Positions 7,434 through 17,700 of a DNA stretch of 64,000 bases are shown here, one piece after another; the stretch's first letter is position 1, and each line of letters starts with the position of its first letter. A program made the position numbers and the translations under genes. Source of the stretch: Gammaproteobacteria bacterium. GTDB lineage: Bacteria > Pseudomonadota > Gammaproteobacteria > Steroidobacterales > Steroidobacteraceae. The stretch is from NCBI GenBank assembly GCA_025357915.1, contig JANYLH010000027.1, forward strand, positions 101,305 through 165,304. Direction: 5' to 3'. The notes under the pieces are model-generated. The model saw only the letters and a list, made by a program, of their open reading frames with translations, made no database searches and had not been told where the DNA came from.

Positions 7434-10205
7434 TCAGTGCGCCTGGTCCCAGTTGAGGCCGTGGCCCACGTCGACCCGCAATGGCACGCGCAGTGCGGCC
7501 GCGCCGACCATCAGCGCACGCACCTGCGCGGTGGCCGCGGCGAGGAAATCGGCCTGCACTTCCAGCACCAGCTCGTCGTGCACCTGCATCAGCAGTCGCG
7601 CGGGCACCTCGGGGCGCTGGCACCAGGCATCGACGTCCAGCATGGCGAGCTTGATGATGTCCGCGGCGGTACCTTGCATGGGCGCGTTGATCGCGCTGCG
7701 TTCGGCGTACTGCTGCAACGGGCGGTTGCGCGAGTTGATCGCGGGCAGGTACAGCCGCCGTCCGTATACGGTCTCGACGTAGCCGTCGCGCTTCGCGCGC
7801 TCGCGCGTGCTGTCCATGTACTGGCGGACGCCGGGGTAGCGCGCGAAGTAGAGCTCGACGTATTGCGCGGCGGCGCCGCGCTCGATCCCGAGCTGCTTCG
7901 CCAGGCCGAAGGCCGACATGCCATAAATCAGTCCGAAATTGATCGCCTTCGCCGAGCGGCGCTGATCGGCGCTCACCTGCTCAGGCGCGACGCCGAACAC
8001 TTCCGCAGCCGTGGCGCGGTGGATGTCCTGGTCGGCGGCGAAGGCGCGCAGCAAGCCCTCATCGCCCGAGAGGTGCGCCATGATGCGCAGCTCGATCTGC
8101 GAATAGTCGGCGGCCAGCAGCAGCTGGCCCGGCGGCGCGATGAAAGCCTGGCGGATGCGGCGCCCCTCGGGGCTGCGGATCGGAATGTTCTGCAGGTTCG
8201 GATCGGTCGAGGACAGGCGCCCGGTCGCCGCGACCGCCTGGTGGTACGAGGTGTGCACGCGGCCGGTGACGGCGTCGATCTGCTCCGGCAACTTCTCGGT
8301 GTAGGTCGAGCGCAGCTTGGCCAGCGTGCGGTAGTCGAGGATGATCCGCGGCAGCGCGTGGTCGGCCGCCAGCTCCTCGAGCACGTCCTCGGCCGTCGAG
8401 GGCTGCCCGGTCGGCGTCTTGCGCAGCACCGGGATCTGCAGTTTCTCGAACAGGATCTGCTGCAACTGCTTCGGGGATTCGAGGTTGAATTCCTGCCCGG
8501 CGGCGCGATGCGCCTCGCCGCCGAGTTCGACCAGGCGTGCCGCGAGCTCGAAGCTGTGCTGCTTCAGCATCGCGCGGTCGATCAGCACGCCGCCGCGCTC
8601 CATCCGCTGCAGCACCGGCACCAGCGGCTGCTCGATTTCCGTGTATAGCTTCGCCAGCGCCGGAATCGCCTCGAGCTGCGGCCACAGCTGCTGGTGCAGC
8701 CGCAAGGTGATGTCGGCGTCCTCGGCCGAGTACTCGGCCGCGGTCTCGACGCTCACCTGGTCAAAGCTGATCTGCTTCGCACCCTTGCCGGCGACATCTT
8801 CAAAATGGATGGTGCGGATGCCGAGGTATTTTTCGGCCATCGAATCCATGTCGTGGCGCGTCGCGGTGCTGTCAAGCACGTAGGATTCGAGCATGGTGTC
8901 GTAGCGCTGGCCGCGCAGCGCGATGCCGTGGTTTTCGAGCACATGCATGTCGAATTTCATGTGCGCGCCGACCTTGGCGTGCGCGGCGTCCTCGAGCAGC
9001 GGGCGCAGCGCTTCGAGTACCCGCGTGCGCTCGAGTTGCTCGGGTGCACCGGCATAGTTGTGCGCCACCGGAACGTAGGCGCCGTGCCCGGGTTCGACGC
9101 AGAAGGAGACGCCGACGATCTGCGCTTGCATGTAGTCGAGCCCCGTGGTCTCGGTGTCGAAGGCGAACAGCGGCGCGCGCGCCAGCCGTTCGCACCAGCC
9201 GAGGAATTGCGTCCAGTCGTTGATGAGCGTGTAGTGCCGCTCGAGCGGGTCGGCGCCGGGCGGCGGCGCTGCCGCGACGGCCGGCGCGGCGGCGGGCGCG
9301 GCGGGATCCCCTGCGCCCGTGGCGGCAGCGCCGCTGCCGGCCGCGGTCTCGCCGCCCTCGAGAGCGCGCAGGAACGAGCGCATCTCCAGGCGCGTGTACA
9401 GCTCGCGCAGTGAGGCGGTATCCGGCGCGCGCGGCCTCAGCGCGGCTTCGTCGGCCGGCAGTTCGACATCGCAGCGTATGGTGGCGAGCGCTCGCGAGAG
9501 CGCGACGGTGTTGGTGCCGGCGCGCAGGTTCTCGCCGACCTTGCCGGGGATTTCCGCGGCGTGCGCCAGGATCCCTTCGAGCGTGCCGTAGGTGTTGAGC
9601 CACTTGGCGGCGGTCTTCGGACCCACCTTGTCGACGCCCGGGATGTTGTCCGAGCTGTCGCCGACGAGGGCCAGATAGTCGATGATCTGTTCGGGGTACA
9701 CGTCGAATTTGGCTTTCACGCCGGCGCGATCGAGGAGCGAGTCGTTCATGGTGTTGATGAGCGTGATGCGCTCGTTGACCAGCTGCGTCATGTCCTTGTC
9801 GCCGGTCGAGATCAGCACCTGCTGGCCGGCTGCCGCGGCGCGCGCCGCCAGTGTGCCGATGACATCGTCCGCCTCGACGCCGCTGACGCGCAGCAGCGGC
9901 AGGCCCATGCCTTGCACCGCCTGCAGGAGCGGCTCGATCTGTGCGCGCAGGTCATCGGGCATCGGCGGCCGGTGTTCCTTGTATTGCGCGAACAGGTCGT
10001 CGCGGAAGGTCCGGCCCGGCGCATCGAACACCACCGCCAGAGGCGTGCCCGGGTAATCGCGCAGCAGCTTCTTCAGCATGTTGAGTACGCCGTGCACCGC
10101 GCCGGTCGGCTCGCCGCGCGAAGTGGCGAGCGGCGGCAGCGCGTGGAACGCCCGGTACAGGTACGAGGAACCGTCGACGAGTATCAGGTCTGGTTTTGGA
10201 GACAT
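7434..10205 (-). CDS. polA: DNA polymerase I
   Basis: 923 residues, close to E. coli Pol I (928). The N-terminal 5' nuclease has ILVDGSSYLYRAFHA, the SGVEADD and STGDKDMTQL motifs and a helix-hairpin-helix with GVDKVGPKTAAKW. An Ala/Pro-rich linker lies near 285-320. The proofreading domain keeps FDTETTGLD, so 3'-5' exonuclease activity is expected. The polymerase has motif A DYSQIELRIMAH, motif B RRSAKAINFGLIYG and motif C VHDELVLEV. It functions in repair and Okazaki-fragment maturation. Transcribed away from the small nucleotidyltransferase-like gene at 10275. Confidence 0.98.
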   Translation of the reverse strand: MSPKPDLILVDGSSYLYRAFHALPPLATSRGEPTGAVHGVLNMLKKLLRDYPGTPLAVVFDAPGRTFRDDLFAQYKEHRPPMPDDLRAQIEPLLQAVQGMGLPLLRVSGVEADDVIGTLAARAAAAGQQVLISTGDKDMTQLVNERITLINTMNDSLLDRAGVKAKFDVYPEQIIDYLALVGDSSDNIPGVDKVGPKTAAKWLNTYGTLEGILAHAAEIPGKVGENLRAGTNTVALSRALATIRCDVELPADEAALRPRAPDTASLRELYTRLEMRSFLRALEGGETAAGSGAAATGAGDPAAPAAAPAVAAAPPPGADPLERHYTLINDWTQFLGWCERLARAPLFAFDTETTGLDYMQAQIVGVSFCVEPGHGAYVPVAHNYAGAPEQLERTRVLEALRPLLEDAAHAKVGAHMKFDMHVLENHGIALRGQRYDTMLESYVLDSTATRHDMDSMAEKYLGIRTIHFEDVAGKGAKQISFDQVSVETAAEYSAEDADITLRLHQQLWPQLEAIPALAKLYTEIEQPLVPVLQRMERGGVLIDRAMLKQHSFELAARLVELGGEAHRAAGQEFNLESPKQLQQILFEKLQIPVLRKTPTGQPSTAEDVLEELAADHALPRIILDYRTLAKLRSTYTEKLPEQIDAVTGRVHTSYHQAVAATGRLSSTDPNLQNIPIRSPEGRRIRQAFIAPPGQLLLAADYSQIELRIMAHLSGDEGLLRAFAADQDIHRATAAEVFGVAPEQVSADQRRSAKAINFGLIYGMSAFGLAKQLGIERGAAAQYVELYFARYPGVRQYMDSTRERAKRDGYVETVYGRRLYLPAINSRNRPLQQYAERSAINAPMQGTAADIIKLAMLDVDAWCQRPEVPARLLMQVHDELVLEVQADFLAAATAQVRALMVGAAALRVPLRVDVGHGLNWDQAH

Positions 10206-10274
10206 TGGGTGCCCTCAGGCGGCGCAGTATAGTGAGCCAGGCCGCACGTGGCGCGAGCGGACGAGGCGCAGGAC

Positions 10275-10841
10275 ATGAACGCCGTGGAATTGCAGGTCAT
10301 CGTGATTGCCCCGGGCGCACTCGCGAGCGCGGCCACGCCGCTGCAGCCGGGGAGCGCGCCGGGTGGGCGGCTGCTGCAGCTGGCGCTGAGTCGCGCGACG
10401 GCCGTGGCCGGCCACGCCGTCACCGCGGTGCTCGGCGCGCACTCCGGAGATCTCGCTCCGGCACTCGGTCGCCTGCCCGTCTCTGTCGTGGTCAACCGGG
10501 AATGGCGTGAAGGCCTGGCCGCGGCGATCCGCGCGGGGCTCGCGAGCCTCCCCGGCAGTTGCGGCGGCGCGCTGTTGTGGCCGGCGGATCAGTCCGGCGT
10601 CACCAGCGCCGACCTGCAGCGCCTGGTGGATGCCGCGCGGCGCAATCCGCGCAGCATCGTCGCGGCGCAGTACGGCGGCGGGCGTGGCCTGCCGGCGGTT
10701 TTCCCGCGCAGTGAGTTCGCATCACTCCTGGCGCTGCGCGGCGACGCAGGACTGGCCGCGTTGTTGCGCAGTCCGGCGGCGGGACTCATCGGCGTGCCGA
10801 TGCCCGCCGCCGCGCCGGTTCCGGCCACTACTGGCTCTTAG
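10275..10841 (+). CDS. Degenerate MobA/MocA-like nucleotidyltransferase
   Basis: 188 residues that follow the MocA/MobA NTP-transferase fold: VVVNREWREGLAAAIRAGL matches the usual NPxWxxGxxxSLxxGL segment, ADQSGVTSADLQRLV matches the metal-binding DQP segment, and GGGRGLPAVFPRSEF matches the GNPVLF region. The N-terminal nucleotide loop, normally LAAGxSxRMGxxK, is replaced by IAPGALASAATPLQPG, so the Arg and Lys that bind the nucleotide are absent. It may be inactive or bind something else. Start at ATG 10275 with GAGG upstream. It converges on lptM with a 14-base overlap. Confidence 0.6.
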   Translation: MNAVELQVIVIAPGALASAATPLQPGSAPGGRLLQLALSRATAVAGHAVTAVLGAHSGDLAPALGRLPVSVVVNREWREGLAAAIRAGLASLPGSCGGALLWPADQSGVTSADLQRLVDAARRNPRSIVAAQYGGGRGLPAVFPRSEFASLLALRGDAGLAALLRSPAAGLIGVPMPAAAPVPATTGS

Positions 10842-11055
10842 CAGGATCCGGCAGGCGTGGCGCCTTGCCGCGCGTGGCTTCGCCGGCCGGGTCCGGCGCG
10901 GCGGGTGTTTCCGGCACGGCAGGCGTCTGCGGCATGGCCTGCGGTGCGGGATCTGGCAGGTACAACGCGCCCTTCTGGCCGCAGCCGCCGCAGGCCAGCA
11001 GCGCGCCGGCAGCAAAGAGCACGATCGACAGCCGCACGGGCCGCAGCGCGCTCAT
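10828..11055 (-). CDS. lptM: LptM (YifL)-type lipoprotein, LPS translocon chaperone
   Basis: 75 residues. A lipoprotein signal ends at the Cys of CGQKGALYLP, which matches the LptM/YifL hallmark CGxKGPLYxP; another Cys (LLAC) lies just upstream. The tail is Pro/Ala-rich and presumably disordered. In E. coli, LptM helps disulfide maturation of LptD at the outer membrane. In many gammas lptM leads into lysA-dapF; here lysA is absent and the gene lies at the end of the argH transcription unit, overlapping the preceding gene by ATGA. Confidence 0.82.
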   Translation of the reverse strand: MSALRPVRLSIVLFAAGALLACGGCGQKGALYLPDPAPQAMPQTPAVPETPAAPDPAGEATRGKAPRLPDPAKSQ

Positions 11056-11501
11056 GGAGCTATCGCCGCAGGCGGCGGTTCATGCCGCGGCATGGGCTGT
11101 CGCTTGTGCAGCGCCAGCCAGCCGCGTGCCACGCGATAGGCCACCCACAGGCCGACGATGCCGATACCCGCATAGGCGATGAAGATGCCGATCACGATCA
11201 GCGTCAGGGGCGCGCTGATCAGGAGCGTCACGCCGATCCACAGGAACGCATACCAGAAAGTGTGGATCTGCCACTCGAAATGCGTCGCGAGCCAGGTGCC
11301 CCGCGCCTCCGCGCGCCGCGCGTAATTCATGATCACCGCGATAATCGAGGGCAGCCCGAACACGAAGCGGCCCGCGATGGTCGAGCTGGTGAAGATCCCG
11401 GTCAGCACGGCAAAGGCGTGCAGGCCGTAGATGAGCTGCACGTAGTTAAAGAGCCCGGTATCGCTCGGGCTCTGGGTGGTGTCGTCGGCCGTGTCGCTCA
11501 T
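11052..11501 (-). CDS. Small membrane protein (DUF4870-like)
   Basis: 149 residues with three or four hydrophobic segments (roughly 18-38, 43-57, 78-100 and 103-125) and a Pro-rich cytoplasmic tail. The segment around ARRAEARGTWLATHFEWQIHTFWYAFLW resembles the family that couples small integral proteins to unknown envelope roles (DUF4870/YidH-like). The start at ATG 11501 was chosen over an upstream in-frame ATG inside argH. It follows the argH stop by 10 bases and overlaps lptM by 4, so the three are probably one transcript. Confidence 0.62.
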   Translation of the reverse strand: MSDTADDTTQSPSDTGLFNYVQLIYGLHAFAVLTGIFTSSTIAGRFVFGLPSIIAVIMNYARRAEARGTWLATHFEWQIHTFWYAFLWIGVTLLISAPLTLIVIGIFIAYAGIGIVGLWVAYRVARGWLALHKRQPMPRHEPPPAAIAP

Positions 11502-11511
11502 GGCGCTGCTC

Positions 11512-12705
11512 TCACTTGCTCGTGCGTGTGAACCGGGCGGCAATGCGCCGGTAGGCTTCGCGAAACGGGATGCCTTCCTTCACCACCAGGGCGTAGGCCT
11601 CGCCGGCGGCGTGCACCGCCGGATCGATCTGGACGCTTTCGGCCCGAAACTGCAGCGCGTCGATCGCGGGCACCATTATTCCAAGACTCTCGCCAGCCAG
11701 ATCAATGCCGCGGAACAGCGGCGCCTTGAGCAGCTGCAGGTCGCGCTGGTACCCCGAGGGCAGTTTGGCGTACAGCATCAATGCCTCGGTGAGACAGGCG
11801 AGTGCGCTGGCGCCGCGGCCGCGCACCAGCTCGAACACGTCTGCATTGCGCTTCTGGGGCATGATCGACGAACCGGTGGTAAAGGCGTCCGGCAAGTCGA
11901 CGAAGGCAAATTCCCGCGTGTAGAACAGCAGCAGGTCGGCGGCCAGGCGTCCCAGGTCCTGCATCAGCAGCGTCGTCTCGAACAGCAACTGTGCCTCGGC
12001 CTTGCCGCGCGAGAGCTGCACGGCCGTGACCGGCTCGTGTATCGCCTCGAACCCCAGCGTCCGCGTGGTGGCGGACCTGTCCAGCGGGAGCCCCGGCGTG
12101 CCGTAGCCTGCGGCCGACCCCAGCGGATTGCGGCCGGCGCGGCGCCCCACGGCGCGCAGGCCGTCCGCGTCGTCGCGCAGTTCGGCGGCGAAACCGCCGG
12201 CCCAGAGCGCAACCGTGCTGGGCATGGCCTGCTGCATGTGGGTGTAGCCCGGCAGTGCGATCGATCCCTGGCGCTGACCCAGGCCCTCAAGTGCGGCGGC
12301 CACGGCTTCGGCGCCGGCGGCGAGGGACTGGAGCGCCTCGCGCATGTACAGGCGCACCGCGGCCAGTACCTGGTCATTGCGCGAGCGCCCGAGGTGGATG
12401 CGTTCGCCGGCCGCGCCGATCCGCGCCGTCAGGCGCTTCTCGAGCGCGGTCTGGCCGTCTTCGTCTGCGAGTTCGATGCGCCACTCGCCGCGCTCGTGTT
12501 CGGCCCCGAGCGCGCTCAGCCCAGCGCGGATCGCCGCGGCGTCCGCTGCCGTGAGCAATCCCTGCGCGTGCAGCATGTCCGCGTGCGCGATGGAGGCGCG
12601 CACGTCGGCCACCACCAGGCGCTCATCGAGCACATGGTCGTCGCCAGCGGTGAAGCGCAGCACGCGATCATCGAGCGGCGCGCCCTTGTCCCACAGTCTG
12701 CTCAT
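11512..12705 (-). CDS. argH: Argininosuccinate lyase
   Basis: 397 residues from ATG 12705 (an alternative ATG lies at 12735). The fumarase/aspartase superfamily signature GSSIMPQKRN is at 278-287, HLGRSRNDQV at 104-113 and PGYTHMQQAMP at 152-162. It splits argininosuccinate into arginine and fumarate. It is shorter than E. coli ArgH (457), and its SGYQRDLQLLK segment resembles, from memory, ArgH of Bacteroidota rather than the E. coli type. It has its own promoter-like element and ARG boxes upstream, separating it from murJ by 174 bases. Confidence 0.93.
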   Translation of the reverse strand: MSRLWDKGAPLDDRVLRFTAGDDHVLDERLVVADVRASIAHADMLHAQGLLTAADAAAIRAGLSALGAEHERGEWRIELADEDGQTALEKRLTARIGAAGERIHLGRSRNDQVLAAVRLYMREALQSLAAGAEAVAAALEGLGQRQGSIALPGYTHMQQAMPSTVALWAGGFAAELRDDADGLRAVGRRAGRNPLGSAAGYGTPGLPLDRSATTRTLGFEAIHEPVTAVQLSRGKAEAQLLFETTLLMQDLGRLAADLLLFYTREFAFVDLPDAFTTGSSIMPQKRNADVFELVRGRGASALACLTEALMLYAKLPSGYQRDLQLLKAPLFRGIDLAGESLGIMVPAIDALQFRAESVQIDPAVHAAGEAYALVVKEGIPFREAYRRIAARFTRTSK

Positions 12706-12797
12706 ACGGCCCCGCAGCGGGTGAAGCCAGGCCATGATAGTCCCGGGAACCGGGCCTCGCCCGGCGAACCGCCGGGTTGCCGGATACGATGGCAACC

Positions 12798-12863
12798 GGA
12801 ATATTGATTCATTAGTGATACAGTTCCATTCTTAAGCATATTATTGAAACACCAGAGATTCAA
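12798..12863 (-). promoter_or_regulatory. argH promoter with tandem ARG boxes
   Basis: On the minus strand a -35-like TTGAAT (12858-12863) and -10-like TATGCT (12835-12840) are 17 bases apart. Downstream lies TGAATCAATATTCC (12798-12811), close to the ArgR consensus TGMATWWWWATKCA. A weaker copy AGAATGGAACTGTA (12819-12832) is 21 bases away, the usual spacing of paired ARG boxes. ArgR bound here would cover the predicted start site. Confidence 0.55.
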
Positions 12864-12879
12864 TATCGGCCTGCGATTC

Positions 12880-14508
<1,629 letters not shown>

Positions 14509-14536
14509 GGACCTGGGTGCGTGGTGGGCTGGCTGG

Positions 14537-15490
14537 CTAGTCTACAGCCTGGGCGCCGCCCGATTCCTGCTCCGCGCTGCTCAGCGCCGTGATGTCGGCC
14601 ACGATCAGCGTGCCGGTGCCCTCGTTGGTGAACACCTCGGCGAGGATGCTTTCGCTCGAGCGGTAACCGATCACGTGCACGCGGCGCACGCCGCCACGGA
14701 TCGCGTCTTCGATCGCCCTGGCCTTGGGCAGCATGCCGTCGTTGAGCTTGCCCGCAGCGCGCAGCCGCGTGAGGCCCGCCAGGTCGGTGTAGGAGATCAC
14801 GGAGCCGGGGTCGGCCACGTCGTCGAGGATCCCCGGCGCGCCGGTGCACAGGATCAGCTTCTCGGCCTGGAGCGCGGCGCCGATCGCGGCGGCGACGGTG
14901 TCGGCGTTGATGTTCAGCAATTGCCCGCGCGCGTCGGCCGAAAGCGGGCTGATCACCGGCATCAATCCGTTGTCCAGATGCTTGCGGATGACGTTGGTGT
15001 CGATGCGGTCGATGTCGCCGACGAAGCCGAAATCCACCGTCTCCGTATCGGTGGGCTGCAGTTTCACGGGCGGGCGACGGTGCGCCTGCACCAGCCCCGC
15101 GTCGACACCGGAGAGCCCGACCGCGTCGATCTCCAGATCGCGGCAGATCGCCAGGATCCGGGTGTTGATCAGCCCGTTGAGCACCATCGAGGTGGCGTCG
15201 ATTGATTTCTCGTCGGTGATGCGCCGGCCCTGCACCATGCGCGTCGGCACGCCCATGGCCGCGGTGACTTCGGTGAGCTGTGGCCCGCCGCCGTGCACCA
15301 TCACCACCCGCACCCCGAGGTAATGCAGGATCGCGATCTGCTCCATGAGGGCGCGCGTCATGTCCGCATCGCCGAACACGGCGCCGCCGGCCTTGACGAC
15401 GAAGATCTTGCCCTTGTACATGCGGATGTACGGCGCGGCGGCGCGCAGCGCCCGGATGGTGGCGACCTGGTCGGCGCGGTGCAGTTTCAT
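14537..15490 (-). CDS. argB: N-acylglutamate kinase (acetyl- or succinylglutamate kinase)
   Basis: 317 residues of the amino-acid kinase fold. VVKAGGAVFGD is the Gly-rich ATP loop, VVMVHGGGPQLT binds the acylglutamate, VQGRRITDE follows, and the C-terminal KLNDGMLPKARAIEDAI is the usual ATP-binding end. It phosphorylates the gamma-carboxyl of N-acylglutamate. There is no fused GNAT domain, unlike the bifunctional Xanthomonas enzyme, so another protein must acylate glutamate. It lies 41 bases after argF'. Given the carbamoyltransferase next door, its natural substrate may be the succinyl form. Confidence 0.93.
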   Translation of the reverse strand: MKLHRADQVATIRALRAAAPYIRMYKGKIFVVKAGGAVFGDADMTRALMEQIAILHYLGVRVVMVHGGGPQLTEVTAAMGVPTRMVQGRRITDEKSIDATSMVLNGLINTRILAICRDLEIDAVGLSGVDAGLVQAHRRPPVKLQPTDTETVDFGFVGDIDRIDTNVIRKHLDNGLMPVISPLSADARGQLLNINADTVAAAIGAALQAEKLILCTGAPGILDDVADPGSVISYTDLAGLTRLRAAGKLNDGMLPKARAIEDAIRGGVRRVHVIGYRSSESILAEVFTNEGTGTLIVADITALSSAEQESGGAQAVD

Positions 15491-15531
15491 GGGTGCGGAG
15501 AGCTCCTTCGGGTGGCGATCAAGGGCAAGTG

Positions 15532-16530
15532 TCAGGGCCTGAGCAGGCGGTGGAGCACGGCCATTTGCGCGGGCAAGCGGTTGAAGGCCTGGCGCAGCAC
15601 CAGGCTGCGCGGCCCGTCGAGCACTTCGTCGGCAATGGCGCTGTTGCGCCGTACGGGCAGGCAGTGCATGACCCGGCAATCGTCTGCGGCGCGCGCAAAC
15701 CAGTCATTGCGCAGGCACCAGTTCTTGAGGGGCCGGCGCAGCTCGCGGTCCGCGGCTTCGTCGCCGTAGTGACTCGTGCAGCCCCATTCCTTCGCGTACA
15801 CCACCTGCGCGCCCTCGAGCGCGGCCGCGCGGTTGGCGGTCTCCGCCACGCTCCCGCCGCTGGCGGCGGCGGCCTGGCGGGCGCGCTCCATGACGGTGGT
15901 GGGCAGGGCGAAACCTTCGGGCCGCAGCACGACGACGTCCATGCCGCGCAGCGCCGCCATGTGCACGGTGGCCGCCGGCACGGCCAGCGGCAGCGACTTC
16001 GGGTGCGATACCCAGGCCAGCACGAATTTACGGCGGGCCGGGCCGGGGAGTTCATCGAGCGTCTTCCAGTCGGCCAGCGCCTGGCAGGGATGGTTGATCG
16101 CGGACTCCATGTTGATGAGCGGCCGGTCGACCAGGGCCGCCATGGCGTTGAAGCGCTCATCGGCGAGGTCGGCCGCCAGGTCCTCGCCCGCGGCGAAGGC
16201 GCGGATCCCCAGCGCGTCGCAATACGAGGCAAGCACCGGGAGTCCTTCGCGGATGTGCTCGGCGGCGGCGCCGGTCATCACGGCGCCGTCACGCGCTTCC
16301 AGCTGCCAGGTGCCCTGGCCGGGCGTAATCACGAACGAGGAGCCGCCCAGCCGCGCCATGCCCGACTGGAATGAGGCGAGTGTGCGGAGCGAGGGATTCA
16401 TGAACAGGAGCCCGAGTACCTTGCCGGCCAGCGAGCGCGGTTCGGGGTGATGCTCGAGCCGCTGTGCCAGCGCAACCAGGTCCTGCACCTCGCCGCGCGT
16501 GAAATCGGCCAGGTCGACGAAGCGCTTCAC
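15532..16530 (-). CDS. argF': N-acylornithine carbamoyltransferase, probably N-succinylornithine type
   Basis: 332 residues starting at GTG, overlapping argD by GTGA. The carbamoyl-phosphate motif is NPSLRT near 45-50, INHPCQALADW follows, and the C-terminus has MHCLPVRRN. The SMG-containing ornithine loop of true ornithine carbamoyltransferases is missing; instead YAKEWGCTSHYGD is present, as in acylornithine enzymes (ArgF', AOTCase/SOTCase). At the position that distinguishes the two (Glu92 in Xanthomonas AOTCase, Pro90 in Bacteroides SOTCase) this protein has Ala90 in the run TGAAAEH. Changing that Glu to Ala, Ser, Val or Pro is reported to turn AOTCase into SOTCase, so succinylornithine is the likely substrate. 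Confidence 0.85.
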   Translation of the reverse strand: MKRFVDLADFTRGEVQDLVALAQRLEHHPEPRSLAGKVLGLLFMNPSLRTLASFQSGMARLGGSSFVITPGQGTWQLEARDGAVMTGAAAEHIREGLPVLASYCDALGIRAFAAGEDLAADLADERFNAMAALVDRPLINMESAINHPCQALADWKTLDELPGPARRKFVLAWVSHPKSLPLAVPAATVHMAALRGMDVVVLRPEGFALPTTVMERARQAAAASGGSVAETANRAAALEGAQVVYAKEWGCTSHYGDEAADRELRRPLKNWCLRNDWFARAADDCRVMHCLPVRRNSAIADEVLDGPRSLVLRQAFNRLPAQMAVLHRLLRP

Positions 16531-17696
16531 GCGCCACCGATCTCGAGCAGCGCCGCGCGCAGCTGCTCGACGTGTTCGGGCTGCAGGATGAACGGCGGCA
16601 GGAGCCGCAGCACGGCCGGGTCGGCGCTGGTGCCGGCGAGAATGCCGCGCTCGAGCAGTGCGCGGTGGATCTCTTTGGCGGGCCGGTCGCAGATCAGGCC
16701 GGCCAGGAACCCCGCGCCCTGGTAGCCGCGCACCGGGCCGGCTACGCAGCGCTCGCGGATGAGCTCGCCCACCAGACGCACGTTCTCGAGCAGGTTCTCG
16801 TGCCCGAGCGCCTCGATGACGGCCAGCATTGCCGCGCAGGCCATGGGGCCGCCGCCGAAAGTGGTACCGAGTGCGTCGAGCTTTACGGCGGCTGCCACGG
16901 GCGGGCTCAGCAGCAGCGCGGCGCAGGGGAAGCCATTGCCGAGCGCCTTGGCCGTGGTGATCATGTCGGGCATCACGCCGTAGAGATTCGCGGCGAACGG
17001 CGCGCCCGTGCGGCCCATGCCGCATTGCACTTCGTCGAATATGAGCAGCGCGCCGGTGGCATCGCACCGGCGGCGGAGCGCCGCCAGGTATTGCGGGCCC
17101 AGATCGAAGGCGCCGCCCACGCCCTGCACGGGCTCGACGATCACCGCCGCGGTCTGCCCGGTAATCGCGCCCAGTGCCGAGGCATCGCGACGCGGCAGGA
17201 AGCGGACCTCAAAGGGAGGGCGCGGAAAACCATACCACTTCGCCGCCGCTCCCCAGGTGATGGCGCCGGCCGCGGCCGTGCGGCCGTGAAAGCCGTGCTC
17301 GAGCGCGATGACCTCGGAGCGGTGCGTGATCGTGAACGCCATCTTCAGCGCATTCTCGTTCGCCTCGGCGCCCGAATTGACAAGGAACACCTGGTTGAAG
17401 TGCCCTCCGGCGAAGCGCAGCAGGCTTGCCGCGGCACGGCTGCGCACCTCGAGCGGGACGGCGTTGCTCTGGAAGTTGAGCGTCTGCGCCTGTGCGTGGA
17501 GCGCGCGCGTCCAGGCGGGATGGGCATAGCCGAGCGCCGCGACCGCGTGACCGCCGTAGAGATCGAGCACGCGTGCGCCCGCGGCGGTGTGCAGCCACAC
17601 GCCTTGCGCGGAGGTCACCTGCAGCGGGTATTGCGCAAAGACTGGCGCCAGCGGGTCGGCCGGCAGGGTGGGCTGCAATGCGAGGCTGGTGCGCAC
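16527..17696 (-). CDS. argD: Acylornithine aminotransferase
   Basis: 389 residues, class III PLP aminotransferase. NSGAEANENALKMA contacts the cofactor phosphate, VIVEPVQGVGG and IFDEVQCGMGRTG precede the PLP lysine in TTAKALGNG (Lys250), and TTFGGGPMACAAML lies near the C-terminus. It converts N-acylglutamate semialdehyde to N-acylornithine. It overlaps argF' by four bases and starts 4 bases after argC. The class covers acetyl- and succinylornithine enzymes; sequence alone does not decide between them. Confidence 0.93.
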   Translation of the reverse strand: MRTSLALQPTLPADPLAPVFAQYPLQVTSAQGVWLHTAAGARVLDLYGGHAVAALGYAHPAWTRALHAQAQTLNFQSNAVPLEVRSRAAASLLRFAGGHFNQVFLVNSGAEANENALKMAFTITHRSEVIALEHGFHGRTAAAGAITWGAAAKWYGFPRPPFEVRFLPRRDASALGAITGQTAAVIVEPVQGVGGAFDLGPQYLAALRRRCDATGALLIFDEVQCGMGRTGAPFAANLYGVMPDMITTAKALGNGFPCAALLLSPPVAAAVKLDALGTTFGGGPMACAAMLAVIEALGHENLLENVRLVGELIRERCVAGPVRGYQGAGFLAGLICDRPAKEIHRALLERGILAGTSADPAVLRLLPPFILQPEHVEQLRAALLEIGGA

Positions 17697-17700
17697 CGCG

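Noticed and set aside
11476..12807. A 443-codon plus-strand frame opposite argH
   Set aside because: Shadow frame; argH has intact catalytic signatures on the minus strand.
15532..16530. Calling this an ordinary ornithine carbamoyltransferase (argF)
   Set aside because: The SMG-containing ornithine loop is absent, and the HPCQ and MHCLPVRRN contexts match acylornithine carbamoyltransferases.
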